Positions 47,861 through 59,449 of a stretch of 64,000 nt of DNA are shown here, in pieces. Both the position numbers and the translations under genes were made by a program. This stretch comes from Brevundimonas sp. (GTDB taxonomy: Bacteria > Pseudomonadota > Alphaproteobacteria > Caulobacterales > Caulobacteraceae): assembly GCA_027531145.1 (NCBI GenBank), contig JAPZRF010000034.1, positions 62,001 to 126,000 on the forward strand. Direction: 5' to 3'. Under the pieces are notes generated by a model. It did not search any database. It was not told the origin of the DNA and saw nothing but the letters and a program-made list of their open reading frames with translations. Positions within the stretch are counted from its first letter, which is position 1. Each line of letters begins with the position of its first letter.

Positions 47861-49195
47861 ATGTTAGCCGCCTCCATCGCCGTCGTACTGCTGCTCGTGG
47901 TGCTGAACGGCCTTTTCGCCATGACCGAGCTCGCGGTCGTGTCCTCGCGCAAGTCGAAACTGCAGAGCCGCGCAGAGCGGGGCGATCGCGGCGCGCGTCG
48001 GGCCCTGCGTCTGGCGGAGGAGCCGACGCAGTTCCTGTCGGCCGTACAGGTCGGCATCACTCTGATCGGCATCCTGGCGGGTGCCTTTGGCCAGGCCAGC
48101 ATCGCCGGCGAGCTGGACCGGTTGATCGAGACCTACATCCCGGCTTTCGCCCCCTGGTCCGAGGCCACGGCCACCGCCATGGTGGTCGTCGGCATCACCT
48201 ATGTTTCGGTGATCGTGGGCGAACTGGTTCCAAAGCGGCTGGCGCTGATCTTTCCCGAGACGATCGCCACCAAGACCGCCGGCCCAATCTCGCTCGTGGC
48301 CAAACTGCTCAAGCCGTTCGTGGTGATCCTGACAGCCTCGACCTCGGCCATCCTCAAGGTCATGGGCGTGAAGGACCGCGACGGCACCGACGTCACCCAG
48401 GAAGAGGTCGAGAGTATCCTCGCCGAGGGTGCCTCCGCCGGCCTGATCGAGCCGGAGGAGCAGGTTATGATCGAGGAAATCCTGACCCTCGGCGACCGGC
48501 CGGTACGGGTAGCCATGACGCCGCGGCACGAGGTGTTCTGGATCGCGCTGGACGACTCCGAGGAGGAGCTACGCCGCGAGATCCGCACCTGCCCCTATTC
48601 GCGCATTGTCGTGGCGCGCGAGAACGACGTGGATAACCCGCTGGGCGTGGTCCACAAGAAGGATCTGCTCGACAGCCTGCTCGACAACGGCGAGTTCAAT
48701 GTCGAGAAACTGGTCGCCGAGCCGGCATTCATCCCCCAGTCGACCTCGGTGCTGAAGGCGCTGGAGATCATGAAGGGCTCGAGGGTCCACATGGCCTTCA
48801 TCGTCGACGAGTTCGGTGCCTTCGAGGGCGTGGTCACAGCCACAGATCTGCTGGAGATGATCGCCGGCGACTTCAACGAGGGCCATGACGAGGCCCAAGC
48901 TTATATCCACCAGCGCGAGGACGGGTCTTGGCTGGTCGACGGCCAGACTGACCTCGACGAGCTGGCCGACGCGCTCGGCGAGGACTTCGGCGAGACTGAA
49001 GGCTTCCACACCGTGGCCGGACTCGTGTTGCACCAGCTGTCGCGGGTGCCGACCAAGGGCGAGGTGCTGCAGGTCGGCCGCTTCGAGGTCGAGGTCATCG
49101 ATATGGACGATCGCCGCATCGACAAGCTGCTGTTCAGGCAGATCGTCCGTCGGGAGGATGAAGTCCGGGCCCTGGCCGATCAGTCCGAGGGCTGA
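47861..49195 (+). CDS. CNNM/CorC-type membrane protein with CBS pair and CorC_HlyC domain
   Basis: The 444-residue protein has an N-terminal CNNM membrane domain (about 1-190, four helices, NGLFAMTELAVVSSRKSKL), a CBS pair (about 210-330, with VAMTPRHEVFWI and MAFIVDEFGAFEGVVTATDLLE), and a C-terminal CorC_HlyC domain (about 345-430, VDGQTDLDELADALG). Such proteins are linked to Mg/Co efflux or divalent-cation resistance. The old label hemolysin is not supported. Confidence 0.9.
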   Translation: MLAASIAVVLLLVVLNGLFAMTELAVVSSRKSKLQSRAERGDRGARRALRLAEEPTQFLSAVQVGITLIGILAGAFGQASIAGELDRLIETYIPAFAPWSEATATAMVVVGITYVSVIVGELVPKRLALIFPETIATKTAGPISLVAKLLKPFVVILTASTSAILKVMGVKDRDGTDVTQEEVESILAEGASAGLIEPEEQVMIEEILTLGDRPVRVAMTPRHEVFWIALDDSEEELRREIRTCPYSRIVVARENDVDNPLGVVHKKDLLDSLLDNGEFNVEKLVAEPAFIPQSTSVLKALEIMKGSRVHMAFIVDEFGAFEGVVTATDLLEMIAGDFNEGHDEAQAYIHQREDGSWLVDGQTDLDELADALGEDFGETEGFHTVAGLVLHQLSRVPTKGEVLQVGRFEVEVIDMDDRRIDKLLFRQIVRREDEVRALADQSEG

Positions 49196-49208
49196 GGCTG
49201 CCTGTCGT

Positions 49209-49580
49209 TCAGTCAAGCTCGCGCGTGCTGACGATCCGGTAGGGATGATAGTCGCCGTCGGCCTCGCGGATGGCGACGTACTCCCCGGGCTGGAACTGTT
49301 CCTCGCCGAGTCGGAAGGCGACCTCGGGGCGCGGCTCGCCCTCGAACTCCAGCCGCCAGACTCCGCCGGGCCCATGCTTCAGCTGGCCGATCGCCTCGGT
49401 TTCCCCATCGCGGAAGCGCCGCACGCGGCCGGCCTGCGGCTGGTTGGCGAAGGCCTCTGCCCCCGCCAGCCGGCGGTTATCGTCGAGCGGCAGGACCAAG
49501 TCGTAGCCCACGCCCGGGTCGCCGTCCGGGGCACCGGCGTCGCGGGCCAGTTCCATGCGGATGTGGTGCAGTCGGCTCAT
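49209..49580 (-). CDS. Conserved hypothetical protein
   Basis: ATG 49580 is preceded by AGGGAG and gives 123 residues beginning MSRLHHIRMEL. It is beta-rich, with VGYDLVLPLDDNRRL, WRLEFEGEPRPEVAFRLGEE and EYVAIREADGDYHPYRIVS. No signal peptide. I recognise no family. Confidence 0.65.
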   Translation of the reverse strand: MSRLHHIRMELARDAGAPDGDPGVGYDLVLPLDDNRRLAGAEAFANQPQAGRVRRFRDGETEAIGQLKHGPGGVWRLEFEGEPRPEVAFRLGEEQFQPGEYVAIREADGDYHPYRIVSTRELD

Positions 49581-49775
49581 ACGAATCTCCCTGGGGGACA
49601 GATCGTCCCTGTTCCGAGCAACTTGCCGGGTCGGGCCGGGGTCCGCCTTGATCCGCGTCAAGGCCGCCCGATGGCGTCGGTGCCCTTGAAAACGCCCCTC
49701 GCGTCAGGCATAGGCCCGCGTCTGGCGTTCACTGCTGCCCGGTGCGACCCGGCTGCGGGTGATCGTCGGGGCCCT

Positions 49776-49851
49776 AGGAGTTTAGCTCAGTTGGTAGAGC
49801 ACCGGTCTCCAAAACCGGGGGTCGTGGGTTCGAGTCCCCCAACTCCTGCCA
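49776..49851 (+). tRNA. tRNA-Trp(CCA)
   Basis: The cloverleaf has acceptor AGGAGTT/AACTCCT, D-arm AGCTCAGTTGGTAGAGC, anticodon stem-loop CCGGT-CTCCAAA-ACCGG (CCA), and T-arm GTGGGTTCGAGTCCC, with encoded CCA. It precedes secE, a common bacterial arrangement. Confidence 0.97.
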
Positions 49852-49923
49852 TCCCCCTGTCGCCAAAGCCGGGCCCTACCTATCTGGGGCGACAGGAAAG
49901 CATTCGAGAGACCCTTCAAGGCC

Positions 49924-50211
49924 ATGGCCAAGGCGAAGACACCCGGCGGGCGCCGTCCCGGTAATCCCCAGCCCGCTCCGGCGGCCACCGTTGCGGTCGA
50001 GCAGCCCGCGGCCAGGCCGCGCGTGTCGCCGATGCAGTTCGCCAGCCAGGTGCGCGCCGAGGGTCGAAAGATCGTTTGGCCGAGCCGCAAGGAGACCTGG
50101 GTCACCTCGGTGATGGTGTTCATCATGGTGGCCCTGGCCGCCGCCTTCTTCTGGATCGTCGATACCCTGCTGAGCCTCGTGTTCCAGTGGGTGATCGGCA
50201 TCGGCGCCTGA
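49924..50211 (+). CDS. secE: Preprotein translocase subunit SecE
   Basis: SecE is an essential subunit of the SecYEG channel. The 95-residue protein has a Pro/Ala-rich N-terminus, the conserved amphipathic segment FASQVRAEGRKIVWPSRKETW, and one membrane helix (about 62-88). It lies 13 bases before nusG. Confidence 0.96.
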   Translation: MAKAKTPGGRRPGNPQPAPAATVAVEQPAARPRVSPMQFASQVRAEGRKIVWPSRKETWVTSVMVFIMVALAAAFFWIVDTLLSLVFQWVIGIGA

Positions 50212-50224
50212 GGAGACGCGCATC

Positions 50225-50797
50225 ATGACCGACGCAGCGCCCCAGCCGGCGAATCCGCGCCACAAGTGGTACATCGTCCACGCCTATTCGAACTTCGAGA
50301 AGAAGGTCGCCGAGCAGCTGCGTGAGCAGGCCCGGCAACAGGGTCTGGAAGACCGCTTTTCGGAAATCCTCGTGCCGACCGAGGACGTCGTCGAGATCCG
50401 CCGCGGCCGCAAGGTCAACACCGAGCGGAAGTTCTTCCCCGGCTATGTGCTGGTGAAGATGGAGATGACCGACGAGGCCTATCACCTTGTCAAGAATACC
50501 CCGAAGGTGACCGGCTTCCTCGGTGCCGCCGGTGGCACCAAGCCGCTGCCGGTGTCCGAGCGCGAGGTGCAGAACATCATCGGTGCCGTTGAGGAAGGCG
50601 TGGAGCGGCCCAAGCCGACCATCCGCTTCGACATCGGCGAGACCGTCAAGGTCGTCGACGGCCCGTTCGCCAGCTTCGATGGCCAGGTCGAGAGCGTGGA
50701 CGAGGACAAGGCCCGCCTGCGCGTTGCGGTCTCGATCTTCGGCCGTCCGACCCCGGTCGACCTTGAGTACGGCCAGGTCGAGAAGACCGCGGGCTGA
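50225..50797 (+). CDS. nusG: Transcription antitermination factor NusG
   Basis: The 190-residue protein has the NGN domain HKWYIVHAYSNFEKKVAEQL and FFPGYVLVKMEM, and a C-terminal KOW domain with GETVKVVDGPFASFDGQVESVD. It couples RNA polymerase to Rho or the ribosome. The expected rplK does not follow. A repeat cluster and the convergent uvrA do. Confidence 0.97.
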   Translation: MTDAAPQPANPRHKWYIVHAYSNFEKKVAEQLREQARQQGLEDRFSEILVPTEDVVEIRRGRKVNTERKFFPGYVLVKMEMTDEAYHLVKNTPKVTGFLGAAGGTKPLPVSEREVQNIIGAVEEGVERPKPTIRFDIGETVKVVDGPFASFDGQVESVDEDKARLRVAVSIFGRPTPVDLEYGQVEKTAG

Positions 50798-50814
50798 CGC
50801 CCGGACCCGGCCAA

Positions 50815-51078
50815 GGGATCACAACGGCCACAACGAGGTCACAGCGGGCACAACGGCCGCTGCCATGGGGCTTGCCATTCCTCCCCCGCAGGGGGAGGGG
50901 GACCGGCCGAAGCCCACAGGGCGAAGGACGGTGGAGGGGGCTAGGCGAAGAGGGGGCGGATATCCCCCGTCCGTCTCGCCGGCTTCGCCGTCGATCCACT
51001 TCCCCCTGTGGGGGAGGAATTTTTCGCACAGCCTCCCGACCCGGTCGTGCCTTCGCTGTGGTCGCTGTGATCCCCTGA
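50815..51078. repeat. Nested inverted repeats: family D outside, family B inside
   Basis: Outer arms are GGATCACAACGGCCACAACG (from 50815) and, inverted, CGCTGTGGTCGCTGTGATCC (to about 51073). Inside, from 50878 to 51018, is a family B pair with CTCCCCCGCAGGGGGAG and CCCCCTGTGGGGG heads. It lies between the convergent nusG and uvrA genes and fills the 286-base gap. Confidence 0.7.
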
Positions 51079-51083
51079 TCTGT

Positions 51084-53990
<2,907 letters not shown>

Positions 53991-54084
53991 GCTGTCCGGC
54001 GAAACGCGCGACGGCCGGGCAGGGCGCCCGCGCCAAAACCGCTTGTGCGTCGCTATATGGGCATCACCTCCGCCGATTCAGCAA

Positions 54085-54099
54085 GAACAATGTGCGAAC
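54085..54099. promoter_or_regulatory. LexA (SOS) box ahead of uvrA
   Basis: GAAC-N7-GAAC (spacer AATGTGC) is the inverse reading of GTTC-N7-GTTC. It lies 95 bases before uvrA and 108 bases before the divergent small reading frame at 54207, so it could serve both. Confidence 0.82.
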
Positions 54100-54206
54100 A
54101 CAGCCTATGGCGCGAGGTGCGACTTCGCGTGCGCGGTGCGAAGGCCTTGCCGGATGCTGGCAGTGGTCCCAATCTGTCATCGTCGCGTTATGAAAGGCTA
54201 GACGTC

Positions 54207-54320
54207 ATGGTTTCGGCAGCGGTTCTCGGCGTCCTGATCGGCCTCGCAGGCTTGGCGGTGCTTGCCGTTTCGCGGCCGCAGCCGAGGCCCGTTCCCGTCC
54301 GGCGTCCGCGGCGTCGCTGA
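54207..54320 (+). CDS. Possible 37-residue single-helix membrane protein
   Basis: ATG 54207 follows GAAAGG by 9 bases. The product starts MVSAAVLGVLIGLAGLAVLA, one membrane helix, then a Pro/Arg-rich tail. It is divergent from uvrA with the LexA box between them. In Caulobacter, very small SOS-induced membrane proteins (SidA, DidA) block division. Here only size, topology and context suggest a parallel, with no sequence evidence. Confidence 0.45.
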   Translation: MVSAAVLGVLIGLAGLAVLAVSRPQPRPVPVRRPRRR

Positions 54321-54332
54321 CGCGCGCCGTCC

Positions 54333-55925
54333 CTAGCCCCAGCCCTCGACGGTTCCAACCCGACGCGCGGCGATCGGGCCGCGCGACTGGATCGGCTCGG
54401 CGGTCGGCTTGCCGAACAGATAGCCTTGGCCCATGTCGACCCCAAGCTCGACCAACGCCAACCGGCACGCTTCGGTCTCGACCCGCTCAGCCACCACCTT
54501 GAGAGACATCGACCGGCACAGGTCGACGATGTGGCTGATCACCTGGCGCGAACGCGCGTCGGCTTCGAAGTCGGTGATCAGGCTTCCGTCGATCTTGACG
54601 GCATCGACCGAAAGCTTGCGCAGGTAATCGAAGCCGGCCGAGCCCGAGCCGAAGTCATCAATGTAGACCCGGATGCCGGCCTCTCGCAGGGTCGCGAGTC
54701 GAAGGTTGGCGGCAGCGGGATCCGCGAGGGTCGCGGTTTCCGTCACTTCGACGATCAGTCGGCGGCGAACAGCCGGCGTCCTGGCCGTCAGCCGGAGCAA
54801 GTTCTGCACATACGCATCGCCAGCGAGCGACACCCCTGAAACATTTACCGCAAGATGCAGCGACCCGGCACCGGCCCGGTTCAGCCGGGTGACGGCCTTG
54901 TCGGCGACGGCGAGGTCGAAGCCCTCGATAAGCGCCAGCTCCTCGGCCATGCGCAGGGTTTCGGCCGGGCCGCCCCACTTATCGAAACGGGCCAGGGCCT
55001 CAAAGTGGGTGATTTCGCCGTCGGTCAGATCGACGATCGGCTGGAAGTGCAGGTCGAACCGGCGCTGGCGGACCATGGCGCGGAATTGATCGGCTTCCTC
55101 AAGGGTCTTCATGAGGCAGGCGGTGAAGGCCAGATCCGGCCGCTCGAGACCGCCATCTTTCAGACAGCTCTCCACCGCAAGGCGGAGCGCCCGCAGGACC
55201 TGAACGGGAGCTGCGGTGCCCGGCAGCTCAATGTCGCTGCCGCACACTTCGAGGTCCACACCCTCGGCGAGACCTGCCTCGCGCACCTCGTCGGCGAGGT
55301 CGCGCCGGTCATCGGCATGCCGCAGAAGGGCATAGCGCTCGTCCGTGAGGCGCGCGGCCGAGGATCCGTCCACGGAGGCCTCCCGCAGGGCGCTTGCCAC
55401 GCGGTCCTGGATGCGAACGTACTTGGCGGGATCCTCTCGGGTCTCGGCCAGGCCGAGCACGTCGACGAACGTCACCGCCAGCGAATCCGGCTCCTCGCCC
55501 GGCCCCATCAGGGCGCGGTGCGTCCGTTCGAGAAAGGCGTCCGGCGACAGCATGGACGGCGGCAGCGCCTCATATGGCGTGACAGGGCCCTCATAAATGA
55601 CGGCGCAGGAGATGCCGGAGTCGTCCTCCGGCAGCCGGAACAGGCGCATCATCAGCCTGCGGGAAAGGTTGCCCTCGCACAGGAGCGTCACATGCAGCGG
55701 ATCACTGCGGCGCCCGGGTTGCAGCCCGGCCAGGGCTCGGCGCAACTCGGCTTGTCCGCCGCCATCGAGGCTTTTGAACATCGGCTTGCCGACCAGCGTT
55801 TCAGCCGGCTTCGTGCCGCAAGGGGAGGAGCCGAGAGCGAGCGTGATCATGCCGTCCCTGTCAAACTCGACGAGGAGGTCGGCGGCGGCGAAGGCAAGCC
55901 CAAGAAGCTGACTGCGCGAGGTCAT
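54333..55925 (-). CDS. EAL domain protein (c-di-GMP phosphodiesterase or receptor)
   Basis: ATG 55925 gives 530 residues. The N-terminal third resembles a PAS-like sensor (LLVEFDRDGMITLALG), the middle has no GGDEF motif, and the C-terminal domain (about 270-520) has the EAL signature HFEALARF, VNVSG, EVTETATL, YIDDFGSGSAGFDYL, VKIDGSLI, and VVAERVETE. The catalytic Glu, Asp-Asp and ERVE set looks complete, so hydrolysis of c-di-GMP is plausible. Cytoplasmic: no membrane segment. Confidence 0.87.
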   Translation of the reverse strand: MTSRSQLLGLAFAAADLLVEFDRDGMITLALGSSPCGTKPAETLVGKPMFKSLDGGGQAELRRALAGLQPGRRSDPLHVTLLCEGNLSRRLMMRLFRLPEDDSGISCAVIYEGPVTPYEALPPSMLSPDAFLERTHRALMGPGEEPDSLAVTFVDVLGLAETREDPAKYVRIQDRVASALREASVDGSSAARLTDERYALLRHADDRRDLADEVREAGLAEGVDLEVCGSDIELPGTAAPVQVLRALRLAVESCLKDGGLERPDLAFTACLMKTLEEADQFRAMVRQRRFDLHFQPIVDLTDGEITHFEALARFDKWGGPAETLRMAEELALIEGFDLAVADKAVTRLNRAGAGSLHLAVNVSGVSLAGDAYVQNLLRLTARTPAVRRRLIVEVTETATLADPAAANLRLATLREAGIRVYIDDFGSGSAGFDYLRKLSVDAVKIDGSLITDFEADARSRQVISHIVDLCRSMSLKVVAERVETEACRLALVELGVDMGQGYLFGKPTAEPIQSRGPIAARRVGTVEGWG

Positions 55926-56004
55926 GGATCTGTCATGCCAAGCACACCTTAAGGCGGCCCTCAACGTCAGGGTTAACGGCGCTCGACCGAACAGTGTCCT
56001 GCCG

Positions 56005-56442
56005 TCAGGCCGTGCGGTTGAAGGCTACGGCGCGGGCGTCTCCGGCGGCGGCCTTGCCTCCGGCACCATAGCCCACGCCCTTCGCCCGCTGAGCCGCCAC
56101 CTCGCTGGCGATGACGCGCACGAGGCCTTCGGAAACGGTCTTCGCTGCCTCCAGCGCCCGGGCGTGGCGCGCGAGCGTCTCCTCGAACGTCCGGGTGGCC
56201 CGGATCAGGGATTGCCGTGCGCCGGCCGGGGCGGGAGACAGCAGGTCGGGTTCGGCCTTCACCCGCGCCACCTCGCGTCGGTAGTGGTTGGCCAGCTCCT
56301 GGGTTTCGGCGACGCCCGCCGCCACGTCCTGCGGCCGGTGCGCCTCGAACGCTTCGGCCTCGCCGGCGAGACGTTCGGTGAGACGTTCGGTGAGGCCAAG
56401 CAGCCGGGTTACTCGCGCGCTGGCGCGCTCGACGTCGGTCAT
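56005..56442 (-). CDS. Flagellar protein, FlbY/FlgN-like
   Basis: The 145-residue helical protein starts at ATG 56442, overlapping the rod-binding protein gene by ATGA. It has long helices (ARVTRLLGLTERLTERLAGE, FEETLARHARALEAAKTVSE). It is third in the flgI operon, where Caulobacter carries flbY. FlgN-like chaperones have similar architecture. The name rests on position. Confidence 0.62.
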   Translation of the reverse strand: MTDVERASARVTRLLGLTERLTERLAGEAEAFEAHRPQDVAAGVAETQELANHYRREVARVKAEPDLLSPAPAGARQSLIRATRTFEETLARHARALEAAKTVSEGLVRVIASEVAAQRAKGVGYGAGGKAAAGDARAVAFNRTA

Positions 56443-56744
56443 GGAAGAGCCTCCTGCGAGCGAATCATCTCGGCGAGAATGGCGTCGGACAGGCCGACAC
56501 CGCCGGCCCTGGCCGTCTGCTGCGCCATTGCGTCAACCATGAAGGAGCGCCACATGGCCTCGCCCTCACCGCCGCCGAAGGGGCCATCGGTGGGCAAGGC
56601 GTCGAACACGGGCCGCAGCATCTGGGCGAGGAACTGAGCCTCGAACTGCTCGGCCGCGGCGCGCATGCGCACCGGGTCGCCGCCCGTGGAGGCCAGGCGC
56701 GTCGGTCCGCGCAGCAGGTCAGGCGAGACCGTCAGATCGCTCAT
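56439..56744 (-). CDS. flgJ: Rod-binding protein, FlgJ N-terminal/CheL type
   Basis: The 101-residue protein matches the rod-binding domain of FlgJ: AAEQFEAQFLAQMLRPVFD and GEAMWRSFMVDAMAQQTARAGGVGLSDAI. It lacks the muramidase domain of enterobacterial FlgJ. In alphaproteobacteria this single-domain form is often called CheL and lies next to flgI, as here. A GTG at 56750 overlapping the flgI stop is an alternative start. Confidence 0.85.
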   Translation of the reverse strand: MSDLTVSPDLLRGPTRLASTGGDPVRMRAAAEQFEAQFLAQMLRPVFDALPTDGPFGGGEGEAMWRSFMVDAMAQQTARAGGVGLSDAILAEMIRSQEALP

Positions 56745-56746
56745 CC

Positions 56747-57847
56747 TCACATCACCTCGATGTCGGCCTGCAGGGCACCGGCCGCCTTGATCGCCTGCAG
56801 GATGGAGATCATGTCGCGCGGCGTGACGCCGAGGGCGTTGAGGCCGTTGACAAGGGTCTGCAGCGAGGTCGAGCCCTCGACAATCCGAATCTCCCGGCCC
56901 AGCTCTTCCTCGATGGTCACCTCGCTCTCGGGTACCACGGTGGTCTCGCCGCCGGAGAAAGGGGCCGGCTGGCTGACGAACGGTGTCTCCTGCACCGACA
57001 CCGTCAGGTTCCCCTGGGCTATGGCGACGGTGGAGACCCGCACGTTCTCCCCCATGACGATCACGCCGTTGACCTCGTCGACGATCACGCGGGCGGGCAT
57101 GTCGACCTGCACCGGCAGGTTCTCCACCCGGCTTATGAAGCCAGCCATGCCGAGCTGGACCGGTGGCCGCAGGGCGATGACCGAGCCGTTCTCGGCCAGG
57201 GCCGAGTTCGGGTAGACGGCGTTGACCGCGGCGGCCACGCGCTGGGCGGTCGTGAAGTCGGGATTGCGCAGGGTCAGGCGCAGCTCGTGCATCTGGTCGA
57301 GGCTGAACCCGGTCTCAAGCTCCACCGTCGCGCCGGAGGCGATGCGGCCGGCGGTGGGGACGCCGCGGGTCACCGACGAGCCCGAGGCACCCTGGCCCGA
57401 GACCGCGCCGGTCTGGATCGAGCCCTGGGCCACGGCGTAGACCTGACCGTCCGCTCCCTGCAGGCTGGTGACGACCAGGGTGCCGCCCTGCAGACTCTTG
57501 GCGTCGCCGAGGGCCGAGACATTGACGTCGATGCGCGCGCCCGGGGTGGCGAAGGCCGGCAGCTCGGCCGTGACCATCACCGCCGCGAGATTCTTGGTGT
57601 TGGGGTTGGCGTCGCGGATGTTGACGCCCAGACGCTCCATCATCCCCTCTAGGGACTGGCGGGTAAAGGGCGAGTTCCGCAGGGAGTCGCCGGTGCCATT
57701 CAGGCCCACCACGAGGCCGTAGCCAACCAGCTGGTTGGTGCGGACGCCCTCGATCGCGGCGATGTCCTTGATGCGCGACTGGGTCCAGCCTACGGCCGGG
57801 ATAACCAGCAGTACGGCGGCGAGGGCGGCGCTCAGCAGTTTCTGCAT
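56747..57847 (-). CDS. flgI: Flagellar P-ring protein FlgI
   Basis: ATG 57847 gives 366 residues with a signal peptide (about 1-22). SRIKDIAAIEGVRTNQLVGYGLVVGLNGTGD is the family start, and MMERLGVNI, AELPAFATPGARIDV and ARVIVDEVNGVIVMGENVRVS follow. FlgI forms the periplasmic P-ring around the rod. A sigma-54-type promoter lies upstream. Confidence 0.97.
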   Translation of the reverse strand: MQKLLSAALAAVLLVIPAVGWTQSRIKDIAAIEGVRTNQLVGYGLVVGLNGTGDSLRNSPFTRQSLEGMMERLGVNIRDANPNTKNLAAVMVTAELPAFATPGARIDVNVSALGDAKSLQGGTLVVTSLQGADGQVYAVAQGSIQTGAVSGQGASGSSVTRGVPTAGRIASGATVELETGFSLDQMHELRLTLRNPDFTTAQRVAAAVNAVYPNSALAENGSVIALRPPVQLGMAGFISRVENLPVQVDMPARVIVDEVNGVIVMGENVRVSTVAIAQGNLTVSVQETPFVSQPAPFSGGETTVVPESEVTIEEELGREIRIVEGSTSLQTLVNGLNALGVTPRDMISILQAIKAAGALQADIEVM

Positions 57848-57894
57848 GGCTTGGTCCGTGACGCGGGCCGGAGAATCGGGTCCGCGAGCGACCA

Positions 57895-57910
57895 AGCGAA
57901 TTCCAGGCCA
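57895..57910 (-). promoter_or_regulatory. Sigma-54 promoter of flgI
   Basis: On the minus strand TGGCCTGGAATTCGCT matches the -24/-12 consensus TGGCACG-N4-TTGCW, with GG and GC exactly 10 bases apart. It predicts a start near 57884, 37 bases before the flgI ATG. Late flagellar operons in Caulobacter use sigma-54 with FlbD, whose activity FliX controls. Confidence 0.75.
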
Positions 57911-57983
57911 GAGGCAGACCCAAGTCATTTCAATCACTTGGGCGGGGCGCTCCGTGCGAGGGCGGGCAAATCCTGCCGGGTCG

Positions 57984-57989
57984 TTAACC
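57984..57989 (+). promoter_or_regulatory. Possible CtrA half-site before fliX
   Basis: TTAACC, followed by AAACGGTGAC, resembles the first half of the CtrA site TTAA-N7-TTAA. The second half is degenerate. It lies 53 bases before the fliX start, where CtrA control is known in Caulobacter. Confidence 0.4.
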
Positions 57990-58041
57990 AAACGGTGACG
58001 GGCGTCGGTCGAGAGTGACCGGATCACGGAGTGCGCATGCG

Positions 58042-58458
58042 ATGAAGGTCAATGGCCCTGCCGGTACGGCATCCCCCGGCACCCCGCGCGCTGGCCGGGC
58101 CGCAAGCGGTGGCTTCAGCCTGGGAGGGCCCGCCGCGCCGGCGCCTGCGGCTCCGGCCGCGGCGAGCGGGGCGGCGGCACCGGTCGCCGGCCTGTCCGCC
58201 CTGATGGCCCTGCAGGGCGTGGAGAGCGCCACCGAGCGCCGCCGCCGGGCGATCCGGCGCGGTGGCGGACTGCTGGACCGACTGGACGAGCTCAAGCTGG
58301 CCCTGCTGGGCGGGCTGCCTGCGGGAACGGCGCTGGAGGGACTGCAGCGGGCGGTGGGGGAGACCATCGATGAGGTGGATGATCCTCGCTTGCGCGCCGT
58401 GCTGCAGCAGATCGAACTTCGCGCAGCTGTGGAACTGGCCAAGGCCGGGCGCGCCTGA
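58042..58458 (+). CDS. fliX: Flagellar assembly regulator FliX
   Basis: ATG 58042 gives 138 residues. The N-terminus is Gly/Ala/Pro-rich with GGFSL. The helical C-terminus has LLDRLDELKLALLGG, ALEGLQRAV and DPRLRAVLQQIELRAAVELAK, as in FliX. In Caulobacter FliX links flagellar assembly to FlbD and sigma-54 transcription, and lies divergent from flgI as here. Confidence 0.92.
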   Translation: MKVNGPAGTASPGTPRAGRAASGGFSLGGPAAPAPAAPAAASGAAAPVAGLSALMALQGVESATERRRRAIRRGGGLLDRLDELKLALLGGLPAGTALEGLQRAVGETIDEVDDPRLRAVLQQIELRAAVELAKAGRA

Positions 58459-58615
58459 CAGGCGAAACTGCCTGTGGGACTGGCGTTCTTGCCACGCCGC
58501 CCGGGCCCTGACAGCGCTGCGGCATCACGGAAGCGAGAGCGCCGTTGCCGCCTTCCTCGCGTGGCCCTATACGGCGACGGACGTCAGGGGGGCGTCGGGT
58601 AACCCTGTGAGTGCG

Positions 58616-59059
58616 ATGAGCGCTTTGGCGACTGCGGTGGAGGTCGAGCCCGTGGTGGACGACGGCTACCGTCCGACAGACGATGAGCCGTTCATGAACG
58701 AACGGCAGCTGGCCTATTTCAGGAAGAAGCTGCTGGACTGGAAGGACGAGATCCTGCGCGAGAGCAAGGAGACCGTCACCAACCTCAAGGCCGAGACCGA
58801 GAACCATCCGGATCTGGTGGACCGGGCCTCGTCGGAGTCCGACCGGGCGCTTGAGCTACGGACGCGGGACCGGCAGCGTAAGCTGATCTCCAAGATTGAC
58901 GAGGCCCTGCGCCGGATCGAGGACGGCTCCTACGGCTACTGCGAGGAGACCGGCGAGCCGATCAGCCTTGGCCGGCTGGAGGCGCGGCCGACGGCGACCC
59001 TGTCGGTCGAGGCCCAGGAACGCCACGAGCGCCGCGAACGCGTCCACCGCGACGACTGA
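58616..59059 (+). CDS. dksA: RNA polymerase-binding factor DksA, single-cysteine form
   Basis: DksA binds the secondary channel of RNA polymerase and works with ppGpp. ATG 58616 gives 147 residues. The coiled coil has DLVDRASSESDRALELRTRDR, where the Asp-x-x-Asp type tip is kept. The zinc-finger region reads YGYCEETGEPISLGRLEARP, with one Cys only, and the second CxxC is absent. Such zinc-free DksA forms are common in alphaproteobacteria. Confidence 0.93.
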   Translation: MSALATAVEVEPVVDDGYRPTDDEPFMNERQLAYFRKKLLDWKDEILRESKETVTNLKAETENHPDLVDRASSESDRALELRTRDRQRKLISKIDEALRRIEDGSYGYCEETGEPISLGRLEARPTATLSVEAQERHERRERVHRDD

Positions 59060-59449
59060 TCAGAGCGCGGGCGTCGCGTTCGTGAGGGCGAAATCCTGGC
59101 CCGTGTAGAGCAGCGATGCCTCCAGTTCCTGCGCCAGGGCGAGGGCGAAGCAGTCGCCGAGGTTGAGCCGCGCGGGGGTGCGCTTGCCGAAGGCGTGCTC
59201 CGCGGCGGAGGCGAGGCGCGCCGTGGCGGCCGTAGCCGGGGCGATCTCGATGGCGAGCTGATCCAGCAGGCGATCAAGGTCCATGACCCCGGCGGTGCCG
59301 CGGAAGTAATGGAGGCGTATCGCTGCCTCCCAGTAGCCGACCGGAGATAGTTGGGTACCAGTCGAGGCCAGCAAGGCGTCACGATAGACCTCGGCGTCGT
59401 CCTCACGAAGGAGGATGGCCACCAGCGCCGAGGCGTCGACCACCATCAT
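59060..59449 (-). CDS. vapC: VapC toxin, PIN-domain ribonuclease
   Basis: The 129-residue protein has the PIN acidic residues: VVDASALVAIL (Asp), the middle Glu in SPVGYWEAAI, and LNLGDCFALALAQEL (Asp). Start ATG 59449 overlaps the vapB stop by ATGA. VapC toxins cleave tRNA or rRNA. Confidence 0.92.
   Translation of the reverse strand: MMVVDASALVAILLREDDAEVYRDALLASTGTQLSPVGYWEAAIRLHYFRGTAGVMDLDRLLDQLAIEIAPATAATARLASAAEHAFGKRTPARLNLGDCFALALAQELEASLLYTGQDFALTNATPAL

Noticed and set aside
55960..55985. TTAACCCTGACGTTGAGG upstream of the EAL gene as a CtrA site
   Set aside because: The second half is TTGA at a spacing of 8, not TTAA at 7, so it does not meet the consensus.
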